A DNA stretch of 27,318 bases from an uncultured Collinsella sp. (GTDB lineage: Bacteria; Actinomycetota; Coriobacteriia; Coriobacteriales; Coriobacteriaceae), in NCBI GenBank assembly GCA_900542635.1, contig UQOJ01000024.1, forward strand, positions 1 through 27,318, given 5' to 3'. Shown here piece by piece: positions 14,094-21,103 of this stretch; the first letter of the stretch is position 1, and every line of letters starts with the position of its first letter. Under the pieces are notes generated by a model. That model was given only the letters and a program-made list of their open reading frames with translations, did no database searches and was not told the origin of the DNA. The translations under genes were made by a program, and so were the position numbers.

Positions 14094-15644
14094 TTATTTA
14101 GCGATATCGACAGCGCGGCTCTCGCGAATCACGACGACGCGCACCTGACCGGGATACTCCATCTCTTCCTCGATCTGATGGGCGATATCGTGAGCCAGGA
14201 CCGTGGACTGGGCATCGGAAATCTTGTCCGGCTGAACCATGACGTGGACCTCGCGACCAGCCTGCATGGCATAGGTACGCTCGACGCCGTCATGGGAGTT
14301 GGCGATCTCCTCGAGCTTCTCAAGGCGCTTGATGTAGTTCTCGGCAGACTCGCGACGGGCACCGGGGCGAGAAGCGGAGACGGCATCGGCGGCCTGTACC
14401 AGGACGTCGAGCACCGTGTTGGGGTCGACATCGGCATGGTGAGCCTCGATAGCGTGGACGATAACGGGCTTCTCGCCATAACGACGGGCAAGCTCGGCGC
14501 CGATGACGGCATGCGGGCCCTCGACGTCGTGGTCAATTGCCTTGCCCAGGTCGTGAAGCAGGCCGGCGCGCTTGGCGGTCACAACGTCCAGGCCAAGCTC
14601 GGAAGCCATCACGCCGCACAGATCAGAGACCTCGAGGGAGTGCTGAAGCACGTTCTGACCAAACGAAGTACGGTAGCGCAGGGCACCAAGGGTCTTGACG
14701 ATCTCGGGGTGTAGGTCGTGAATGCCGGTGTCGAAAGCAGCCTGCTCGCCGGCCTCGCGCACGCGCTGCTGAACCAGGTCGGCAGCCTTGTGATACATCT
14801 CCTCGATGCGGGCGGGGTGAATGCGGCCGTCGGCGATGAGGTTCTCGAGGGCGACACGGGCGGTCTCACGACGGACCGGATCGAAGCTTGAAAGAACGAC
14901 GGTCTCGGGCGTGTCGTCGATCACGAGGTTAACGCCGGAAACCTGCTCAAAGGTCCGGATGTTGCGACCCTCGCGACCGATGATACGACCCTTGAGGTCA
15001 TCAGAGGGAATGTGCACGGAGGTAACGGTGACCTCGGCAGTGTGGTCGGCAGCACAGCGCTGAATCGCCAGGGACAAAATCTCCTGGGCGGTCTTGTGGC
15101 ACTCGGCGCGAACCTGCTGCTCGGACTCGCGAATGATCGTGGCAGCCTCGTGGGTGACCTCGCCGCGAACCTTATCGAGGAGCTCCTTGTGGGCGTCCTC
15201 GCGGGTCAGGTCGGCGATACGCTCGAGCTCGGAGGTCTGCTTGGCGCAGAGCTCCTCAAGCTCGCGGGAGCGTTTCTCGACCTGACCGGCCTGGCTGGAC
15301 AGCTGGTGCTCACGCTTGTCGAGGGCATCGTTTCGGCGATCGAGGGACTCCTCGCGCTGCATCACGCGGTTCTCGAGCGTACGAATCTCGCTCTTACGCT
15401 GCTTGTCCTCGGCCTCGGCGGCCTGCTTGTTCTTGATGATCTCCTCTTTGGCCTCGAGCAGAGCCTCTTTTTTGAGGGTCTCAGCCTGACGCTTTGCATC
15501 ACCGATCAGGGACTCAGCCTGTGCGTGTGCCGACTGGATCTTTTCGTCGGCCTCGTGAAGACTACCCTGCCTGGCGGTGCGCATGTAGGCAATGGCGGCG
15601 ACGGCACCCAAAACGATGCCAACGAGCGCTGCAATGATAGGCAT
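14094..15644 (-). CDS. rny: Ribonuclease Y
   Basis: This 516-residue membrane-anchored endoribonuclease starts the decay of many mRNAs in Gram-positives. It has one transmembrane helix at about 2-20, a long Glu/Lys/Gln-rich coiled coil to about residue 200, and a KH domain (GRIIGREGRNIRTFEQVSGV). A metal-binding HD domain has the His364-Asp365 pair in LLHDLGKAIDH, and a C-terminal domain follows. The ATG at 15644 has AGGAG at five bases; a GTG at 15650 in the same frame overlaps that ribosome site. A consensus sigma-70 promoter lies upstream, leaving a leader of about 160 nt with hairpins. It heads the unit rny - GHKL ATPase - spoVS - miaB - miaA - hflX. Confidence 0.97.
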   Translation of the reverse strand: MPIIAALVGIVLGAVAAIAYMRTARQGSLHEADEKIQSAHAQAESLIGDAKRQAETLKKEALLEAKEEIIKNKQAAEAEDKQRKSEIRTLENRVMQREESLDRRNDALDKREHQLSSQAGQVEKRSRELEELCAKQTSELERIADLTREDAHKELLDKVRGEVTHEAATIIRESEQQVRAECHKTAQEILSLAIQRCAADHTAEVTVTSVHIPSDDLKGRIIGREGRNIRTFEQVSGVNLVIDDTPETVVLSSFDPVRRETARVALENLIADGRIHPARIEEMYHKAADLVQQRVREAGEQAAFDTGIHDLHPEIVKTLGALRYRTSFGQNVLQHSLEVSDLCGVMASELGLDVVTAKRAGLLHDLGKAIDHDVEGPHAVIGAELARRYGEKPVIVHAIEAHHADVDPNTVLDVLVQAADAVSASRPGARRESAENYIKRLEKLEEIANSHDGVERTYAMQAGREVHVMVQPDKISDAQSTVLAHDIAHQIEEEMEYPGQVRVVVIRESRAVDIAK

Positions 15645-15679
15645 GCTCACTCCTTTTTATGGATTCGTTACACAACAAA

Positions 15680-15705
15680 GCGAACCGTCCTTACGAACGG
15701 CTCGC
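15680..15705 (-). terminator. Hairpin in the rny leader, possible attenuator
   Basis: Nine-bp arms (15680-15688 with 15697-15705, one G-U pair) have an 8-nt loop. On the minus strand it is followed by TTTGTTGTGT, a loose U-rich tail, 36 nt before the rny start. It could be a weak terminator inside the leader or a leftover recX terminator. Confidence 0.4.
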
Positions 15706-15810
15706 GACATTTGAGTAATATGGGCGCAGCTTATGCGGGTCGGATACAGATAAACATATAAACAAACTCATCACAGATGAGCACATATCACAAAGCAAAT
15801 GACAGTGTTT

Positions 15811-15839
15811 ATCGTACGTTGAACCACAACAACTGTCAA
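15811..15839 (-). promoter_or_regulatory. Promoter of the rny operon
   Basis: On the minus strand, TTGACA (15839-15834), a 17-bp spacer and TACGAT (15816-15811) form a near-perfect sigma-70-type promoter. Transcription would start near 15804, about 160 nt before rny. It lies between recX and rny, so rny does not depend on the recA unit. Confidence 0.8.
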
Positions 15840-15901
15840 ATAAATGGCCCCAGTACGGCGGCTAAAACGCGGTGAACGGCAGGGCCACAGAACGCATACG
15901 C

Positions 15902-16594
15902 CTAAAGCGCACATTCCTCGCATTCGGCATCGAGGCGGGCCTTAACGGCATCAGCGGCGATGTGATACGAAAAGCCCTTGCCCATCAAAAACCGAACCAT
16001 TTTTTCGAATCCGCGCGTCTCTGGAACACGCCGCTTAGCGAGCAGGGCTGACGCACGCGCCAAATCGTCTTCGACGGCAAAATAATCCTCGGGATAACCG
16101 GGAATGTCATCGAGCACGACATGACGGCGCTTGAGCTCGGTCTCGATTTTACGCTGTCCCCAACCACGCCGCTTGCGTTCCTCGATAAAGTACGAGCAAA
16201 AGCGGTTCTCGTCTAAAAAGCGATACTCGGTGGCACGCTCGACGGCAAAATCGATCGCGGGCAGGTGAAAGCCATAGCGAGCCAGCTTGTCACGGACCTC
16301 ACCCGTCGCATGGTCGCGGCGCGATAACATCTCGGTCACCATGGTAAGTGCACATTTACGCTCGATGATCTGCACCGCCTCACGAAAGTTGTCCCAATCA
16401 CAGGGAAGATCGGGGCGGTTTTTGACATACAGGCGCGCGACCCGCACGGGAATCCAAATGGACCGCTCAAAACCGTCTTCAAGCTCACAATCGATATGTG
16501 CGCAAGGCTTTTTGGACGCATACCCGCTCGAGAACGAGGAGGCCGCCTTCTTGTCGGGAAAGACGACCGTGGCCTCGGTCACCGTATACGACAT
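15902..16594 (-). CDS. recX: Regulatory protein RecX
   Basis: This 230-residue modulator binds RecA filaments and limits their growth or activity. It has the three-helix repeats of RecX: ALTMVTEMLSRRDHATGEVR (first repeat, with the S-x-R-x-H/D-x-T-x-x-E pattern), FLDENRFCSYFIEERKRRGW with GQRKIETELKRR (second), and GFEKMVRFLMGKGFSYHIAADAV (third). An N-terminal part of about 80 residues precedes the repeats. It starts 11 bp after recA, with only a weak ribosome site, so it should be made at a low level from the recA mRNA, as in other bacteria. It would therefore be SOS-induced. Confidence 0.93.
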   Translation of the reverse strand: MSYTVTEATVVFPDKKAASSFSSGYASKKPCAHIDCELEDGFERSIWIPVRVARLYVKNRPDLPCDWDNFREAVQIIERKCALTMVTEMLSRRDHATGEVRDKLARYGFHLPAIDFAVERATEYRFLDENRFCSYFIEERKRRGWGQRKIETELKRRHVVLDDIPGYPEDYFAVEDDLARASALLAKRRVPETRGFEKMVRFLMGKGFSYHIAADAVKARLDAECEECAL

Positions 16595-16605
16595 GAGCGT
16601 AACCG

Positions 16606-17754
16606 CTACTCGTCGTCATCATCGAGCATAGCGGAACCATCGATGGCGTAAAGCTCATCAAACTCCTCAGGCGCAGGCTGATCGGTCAGCTCGACCTCGG
16701 ACGGAGCATCGTCATCAAACTCAAGTCCGCAGGCAAGGCGAACCTTATGCTCAATCTCGTCGGCGCAATCGGGGTGTTCGCGCAGGAAAGCCTTGGCGGC
16801 CTCGCGACCGTTGCCGAGCTTGTCCTCGCCATAGGCAAACCAGGAGCCCATCTTCTTACAGATGCCGCACTCGACAGCCATGTCCAGAATTGAGCCCTCC
16901 TTAGAGATGCCCGTACCGTACATGATGTCGAACTCAGCAGAACGGAACGGAGCGGCCACCTTGTTCTTAACGACCTTGGCGCGCACGCGGTTACCGATAA
17001 CCTCGTCCTTAAGCTTAATGCTGTCGATGCGGCGAATGTCGATACGCACCGAAGAGAAGAACTTAAGGGCGCGGCCGCCCGTCGTAGTCTCGGGGTTGCC
17101 GAACATGACGCCGATCTTCTCACGCAGCTGGTTAATGAAGATGCACGTCGTGTTGGACTTAGACAGCGAGCCGGCGAGCTTGCGGAGCGCTTGGCTCATC
17201 AGGCGAGCCTGAAGACCGACCGTAGTGTCGCCGATTTCTCCCTCGATCTCGGCACGCGGGGTCAGCGCGGCGACGGAGTCGACGACAATGGCATCGATGG
17301 CGCCGGAACGCACGAGCATGTCAACAATCTCGAGCGCCTGCTCGCCCGTATCGGGCTGAGAAATGAGCACCTCGTCGATATCCACGCCGATGCGCGCGGC
17401 ATACGTGGGATCGAGCGCATGCTCGGCATCGATAAATGCCACAACGCCACCCATTGCCTGGGCCTCGGCCAGGATCTCGAGCGAAAGCGTCGTCTTACCG
17501 GAGGACTCGGGACCGTAAATCTCGACGATACGGCCGCGCGGCACGCCGCCGATACCCAGAGCGGCATCGAGGGCCAGAGCGCCCGTGGGAATGGCCTCGA
17601 CCTCGAGCTCGGGACCACCGTCGCCGTACCTCATGATGGAACCCTGGCCGAATTTCTTCTCGATCTCGGCCTTGGTGGTGGCGATCATCTCATCGCGCTC
17701 TTTACCCGTCGTGCGAGCATGAACGGTACGTACGGGACCTGAATTCTTGGCCAT
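16606..17754 (-). CDS. recA: Recombinase RecA
   Basis: This 382-residue recombinase forms filaments on single-stranded DNA, drives strand exchange and triggers LexA self-cleavage. Walker A is GPESSGKT at 81-88. The L1/L2 DNA-binding loops and the NQLREKIGVMFGNPETTTGG segment are intact, as is the acidic C-terminal tail (LDDDDE). The start ATG at 17754 has AGGAGGG six bases upstream; the frame is open seven codons further but without a ribosome site. It has its own promoter with a LexA box in the spacer. recX follows. Upstream lies the cinA terminator, so recA is cut off from the rodZ-pgsA-cinA unit except through its own promoter. Confidence 0.99.
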   Translation of the reverse strand: MAKNSGPVRTVHARTTGKERDEMIATTKAEIEKKFGQGSIMRYGDGGPELEVEAIPTGALALDAALGIGGVPRGRIVEIYGPESSGKTTLSLEILAEAQAMGGVVAFIDAEHALDPTYAARIGVDIDEVLISQPDTGEQALEIVDMLVRSGAIDAIVVDSVAALTPRAEIEGEIGDTTVGLQARLMSQALRKLAGSLSKSNTTCIFINQLREKIGVMFGNPETTTGGRALKFFSSVRIDIRRIDSIKLKDEVIGNRVRAKVVKNKVAAPFRSAEFDIMYGTGISKEGSILDMAVECGICKKMGSWFAYGEDKLGNGREAAKAFLREHPDCADEIEHKVRLACGLEFDDDAPSEVELTDQPAPEEFDELYAIDGSAMLDDDDE

Positions 17755-17784
17755 GAATAGCCCTCCTCTTAACAACCTGAATCG

Positions 17785-17813
17785 ATAATAAACGAACGGC
17801 TGTTCGTGGTCAA
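17785..17813 (-). promoter_or_regulatory. SOS promoter of recA with embedded LexA box
   Basis: On the minus strand, TTGACC (17813-17808), a 17-bp spacer and TATTAT (17790-17785) make a strong promoter. The LexA box CGAACAGCCGTTCG (17806-17793) lies fully inside the spacer, so bound LexA would block polymerase. Confidence 0.88.
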
Positions 17814-17845
17814 CCGTTCAGGCCAATCATATACAGGCAGTCTTT

Positions 17846-17905
17846 CCAAAACCCAACCAAACGCCGACCAAACACTGACCAAATGCTTGACCACAAAGGG
17901 CCAAA
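17846..17905. repeat. 11-bp-phased CCAAA array upstream of the recA promoter
   Basis: CCAAA begins at 17846, 17857, 17868 and 17879, exactly 11 bp apart, and again at 17901 (22 bp on). An imperfect copy, CCACAAA, starts at 17891 in the gap. Several units extend to GACCAAA. The spacing is one helical turn, so the motifs face one side of the helix, 33-93 bp upstream of the recA -35 box. It could be a repeated binding site or a bent-DNA element. Confidence 0.6.
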
Positions 17906-17980
17906 TAAGAGCAAGGAAGGCAAGAATACGTCTACAACCAGCACAAACGCCAAATGAGCCTAAGGTCCCTATCTCCACAA

Positions 17981-18004
17981 TTAAGGGGCCCGGAGGCCCC
18001 TTAA
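17981..18004 (-). terminator. Terminator after cinA
   Basis: TTAAGGGGCC and GGCCCCTTAA form a perfect 10-bp stem with a 4-nt loop, 7 bp after the cinA stop. The tail on the minus strand is short (TTAATTGT-like), so termination may be partial. Confidence 0.7.
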
Positions 18005-18011
18005 AACACGT

Positions 18012-18542
18012 CTATTCCATAGAATCGAGCACGCAGACAATGCGACCCAGTGCCTCCGCGACCGCATGGGCACGAACACACGAACGATCGCCCTCATAGC
18101 GACAACGAATGGAGTCCACGACCGGCACGCCCCCATCGGCCGAGCGATACGCCCAGCCAATATAAAAAGTGCCAGCCGGATCGTCCTCGGTCCCTCCACC
18201 GGGGCCGGCATAGCCAGTCGCGCTCACGGCAATATCGCTCTGGTACAGCTCCAGCGAACCCGACGCCATCTCGCGCGCAGTTTGATTCGACACCGCGGTG
18301 TAGCGATCGAGCGTCTCCTGCTCAACACCCAGCACGCGATGCTTAATCTCATCGCAGTAGGTCACCGCACCGCCACGCAGCACCGCCGAGGCGCCCGGGA
18401 TATCCGCAATCGTCGAGGCGATCATACCCGCCGTCAGCGACTCAGCCGTCGAAACCGTCACGCCCCGAGCGCTCGCGCGCTCGACAATATCGCGTGCGAG
18501 CTCTTCGTTATGCGCGGCAATCTGCTCAAATGATTCCGTCAT
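18012..18542 (-). CDS. cinA: CinA C-terminal domain protein (nicotinamide-nucleotide amidohydrolase)
   Basis: This protein of about 176 residues corresponds only to the C-terminal domain of CinA (PncC), which deamidates NMN to nicotinate mononucleotide in pyridine-nucleotide recycling. Marks are VSTAESLTAGMIASTIADIPGAS, GGAVTYCDEIKHRVLGV and SATGYAGPGGGTEDDPAGT. The N-terminal MoCF-like domain of full CinA is absent, as in many stand-alone PncC proteins, and I see no broken remnant upstream. The start could be this ATG or the GTG at 18548, which sits better behind TAGG. It lies 6-12 bp after pgsA. Its place between pgsA and recA matches Bacillus and others. Confidence 0.92.
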   Translation of the reverse strand: MTESFEQIAAHNEELARDIVERASARGVTVSTAESLTAGMIASTIADIPGASAVLRGGAVTYCDEIKHRVLGVEQETLDRYTAVSNQTAREMASGSLELYQSDIAVSATGYAGPGGGTEDDPAGTFYIGWAYRSADGGVPVVDSIRCRYEGDRSCVRAHAVAEALGRIVCVLDSME

Positions 18543-18554
18543 GCCCACCAGGAC

Positions 18555-19193
18555 CTAGACCGAAAAGACGATCTTGCGGCAGTTCCAGAAGTACTGGGCG
18601 CCCGAGATAACGGTCAAGACAACGGCAACGGCGTACAGGAAGCGCGACACCGAGTAGATGCCGAGCGTCAGGGCCACCGGGCCAAGGTGCAAGCCGGCCA
18701 TCGCAAAAACGCACAGGTAACCGCAGATGGAGACCATCGTGGTTGCCGTCTTGTACTTGCCGAGCTTATCGGCCGCAACGACCACACCGGCCGCACTCGC
18801 AACCATGCGAAGGGCGCTCACCAGAAGCTCACGGAACAGGATAATGAACACGGACCACACGGTCACCGCGCCAAAATCCAAGAACAGCAGCAGGGCCGAG
18901 AACACGAGCAGCTTATCGGCGATGGGGTCCAAGAATTTACCGAAGTCGGTGATCTCGTTGCGCGAACGCGCCAGATAACCGTCGACCTTATCGGTGCACG
19001 ACAGGATCACGTACAGAATGAAGGCAGCGGCGGCGAGCGGGCCGTCGAAGGTGCTCCAATCCGTACCGGCAACACTCGTGTGAGAAAGCGCCGACACGAT
19101 CATGAACACCGGGATAAAGACGATGCGAACGCACGTCACGATGTTGGCGGGCGTCCAAACACTCGTCAGTTCCTTATTGCTCTCGTTAGCCAC
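18555..19193 (-). CDS. pgsA: CDP-diacylglycerol-glycerol-3-phosphate 3-phosphatidyltransferase
   Basis: This 212-residue integral membrane enzyme makes phosphatidylglycerol phosphate, the first committed step to phosphatidylglycerol. The CDP-alcohol phosphotransferase signature is complete: Asp68, Asp71-Gly72, Ala75-Arg76, Gly85, Asp89 and Asp93. Six or so hydrophobic helices are visible. The start is a GTG at 19193 with AGGAG six bases upstream, and that ribosome site overlaps the rimO stop codon, so translation is coupled to rimO. An alternative member of the family (e.g. cardiolipin or PI-type synthase) is less likely given the rodZ-pgsA-cinA context. Confidence 0.93.
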   Translation of the reverse strand: MANESNKELTSVWTPANIVTCVRIVFIPVFMIVSALSHTSVAGTDWSTFDGPLAAAAFILYVILSCTDKVDGYLARSRNEITDFGKFLDPIADKLLVFSALLLFLDFGAVTVWSVFIILFRELLVSALRMVASAAGVVVAADKLGKYKTATTMVSICGYLCVFAMAGLHLGPVALTLGIYSVSRFLYAVAVVLTVISGAQYFWNCRKIVFSV

Positions 19194-19202
19194 GACGCTC
19201 TC

Positions 19203-20552
19203 CTACTCCACAACATGACCGATAAGCTCATAGCAGAAGCTATCGGTAAACTCGACCGTCAGAATATCGCCCACGGACGCCTCGCTGGCGTCCAAGTGAA
19301 CCGCGCCATCGGAATCGGGCGCCTGGAACCAGGCATGGCCGATCAGCTCGGCGCCATCCTCGATCTCTTCGATACCGTCGACGATCACCTGGGCGCGCTC
19401 GCCCACATGGGCGGCGGTGGCGGCAAAACCGAGCGACTCGGCCAGGTCCATGGCCTCCTGGGCGCGCTCGAGCTTGACCTCTTCGTCGACCTGACCCTCC
19501 ATCTTAGCGGCCAGGCTGCCCTCCTCCTGCGAGTAGGCAAAGACGCTCGTGTAGTCAAAGCCGACGGTGTCCATAAAGTCGATAAGGTCGCGGAACTCGT
19601 CGTCGGTCTCGGTCGGGAAGCCGACCATGGCCGTGGAACGGATCACGATGCCGGGGATACGCTCACGAAGGTCGCGGAACAGATCCTCGAGCTCCTGGCG
19701 CGAACCGGAGCGACGCATGGCCTTGAGAATGCGCGCGTCGCAGTGCTGCACGGGGATATCGATATAGGGCAGCACCTCGGGCGTATCACGAATGGTCTCA
19801 ATGAGCTCGTCAGTCATGCCCTCGGGCTGCAGATAGAGCACGCGGACCCAGACGTTGTGCGGGCGCACGGCCTCGGCGACGGCACACAGCAGCTGCGCCA
19901 GATTGCGCGGCGAGCCATCGGCGACGTCCTCGTCGGCAAAGTCGGTACCCCAGATGCCCGTGTCCTGGCCGATCAGCACGATCTCGCGCACACCGCCGGC
20001 AACCAGGTCGCGCACCTCGGAGATGATGCTCTCGGCATTGCGCGAATGATAGCGGCCGCGGATATAGGGAATCATGCAGAAGCTGCAGAAACGGTTGCAG
20101 CCATCGGAAATCTTGACGTAAGCGACAGCACCCTCGACGGTACGTTTGACCTGCGGGATATAGGCTGCAATCTCACGCTCGACACCCAGCACGCCATCGA
20201 TGACCTCCACGATGCCATCTTCCTCGTCGGCCTTCACAAAGGCAGCGACCTCGGGCAGCTCGTCAGGCAGGTCATCGCCATAGCGCGACGGCACGCAGCC
20301 GCACATGACGATGGGGCAAGAACGAACGCCGTCCTGAACCTCGTTGGCGAGCTCGAGCGTGGTCTCGATGCTCTCGGACGTTGCGGAGGCGAGAAACGAG
20401 CATGTATTGACGATGGCGATGTCGGCATCCTGCGGGTCGAATGCCTCCTCGTAGCCCGCGGCGGTCAAAAGAGAACGCATGCGGTCGGTGTCAACCTCGT
20501 TCTTAGCGCACCCGAGGGTGATGTAGAGCACGGAGCCCAACGGTGTATCCAT
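19203..20552 (-). CDS. rimO: Ribosomal protein uS12 methylthiotransferase RimO
   Basis: This 449-residue radical-SAM enzyme beta-methylthiolates an aspartate of ribosomal protein S12. The MTTase cluster cysteines are at Cys15 (LGCAKNEVD), Cys51 (NTCSF) and Cys86 (CGCVPSRY). The radical-SAM triad is Cys152, Cys156 and Cys159 in GCNRFCSFC. The C-terminal TRAM domain runs from about residue 380. LGCAKNEVDTDRM and NTCSF are typical of RimO rather than MiaB. AAAGGA lies about 12 bases before the ATG, a little far. It sits between yajQ and pgsA in one leftward run. Confidence 0.96.
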   Translation of the reverse strand: MDTPLGSVLYITLGCAKNEVDTDRMRSLLTAAGYEEAFDPQDADIAIVNTCSFLASATSESIETTLELANEVQDGVRSCPIVMCGCVPSRYGDDLPDELPEVAAFVKADEEDGIVEVIDGVLGVEREIAAYIPQVKRTVEGAVAYVKISDGCNRFCSFCMIPYIRGRYHSRNAESIISEVRDLVAGGVREIVLIGQDTGIWGTDFADEDVADGSPRNLAQLLCAVAEAVRPHNVWVRVLYLQPEGMTDELIETIRDTPEVLPYIDIPVQHCDARILKAMRRSGSRQELEDLFRDLRERIPGIVIRSTAMVGFPTETDDEFRDLIDFMDTVGFDYTSVFAYSQEEGSLAAKMEGQVDEEVKLERAQEAMDLAESLGFAATAAHVGERAQVIVDGIEEIEDGAELIGHAWFQAPDSDGAVHLDASEASVGDILTVEFTDSFCYELIGHVVE

Positions 20553-20579
20553 GTTGGAGAGCGGTCCTTTCGATTGATA

Positions 20580-21077
20580 TTAGCGGTAGTTGGTGAACTG
20601 CAGCGGCTGGCCGTAGTCCTGGTCGCGCAGGAACTGGATCACGGTCTGCAACGCGTCCTTCGAAGCAGAGGAAACACGCAGCTTGTCGGCCTCGATGGTC
20701 ACCTTGACCTTGAGCTTTTGATCCTTGATGTCCTTGTTGATCTTCTTGGCGGTCGCCTGGTCGATACCCTCGACGATATGGCCGAGCACGCGCACGGTGC
20801 CGCCCGATGCCGCCTGCGGAGCATCCCACGAGACAGCCTTGAGGTCGATGCCGCGCTTGATGAGCTTGGAGCTCAGCACGTCAACAATCTGTTTGGAGAC
20901 AAAGTCGGCCGGGGCGTTGATCGTAAAGAGCTTCTCGCCCTTCGAAAGCACGATCGTGGCGCCGGAATCCTTAAGGTCATAGCGCTGGGAAATCTCGCGC
21001 GTGGTCTGCTGGAAGGCGTTGTCGACCTCTTGCATGTTGACCTCGGACACGACGTCGAAGCTGGAATCTTTAGCCAT
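20580..21077 (-). CDS. yajQ: YajQ family nucleotide-binding protein
   Basis: This 165-residue protein of the YajQ/UPF0234 family consists of two ferredoxin-like folds. Family marks are the N-terminal SSFDVVSEVNMQEVDNAF with QRYDLK, and the C-terminal VKVTIEADKLRVSSASKDAL and LQFTNYR. Members bind RNA, nucleotides or, in some Gram-negatives, cyclic di-GMP; which of these applies here is not known. The start follows AAAGGAAA at seven bases. It lies between the rodZ-like gene and rimO with gaps of about 26 bp, within one apparent operon. Confidence 0.94.
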   Translation of the reverse strand: MAKDSSFDVVSEVNMQEVDNAFQQTTREISQRYDLKDSGATIVLSKGEKLFTINAPADFVSKQIVDVLSSKLIKRGIDLKAVSWDAPQAASGGTVRVLGHIVEGIDQATAKKINKDIKDQKLKVKVTIEADKLRVSSASKDALQTVIQFLRDQDYGQPLQFTNYR

Positions 21078-21103
21078 GATGTTTCCTTTCGCGTACGAGC
21101 GGC

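Noticed and set aside
17846..17905. CRISPR or tandem gene-repeat reading of the CCAAA array
   Set aside because: The units are 11 bp with a 5-7 bp conserved part and no spacers of CRISPR size.
18012..18548. Truncated cinA as a decayed gene
   Set aside because: The C-terminal domain is intact, has its own start near pgsA, and stand-alone PncC proteins are common. No remnant of the N-terminal domain is visible.
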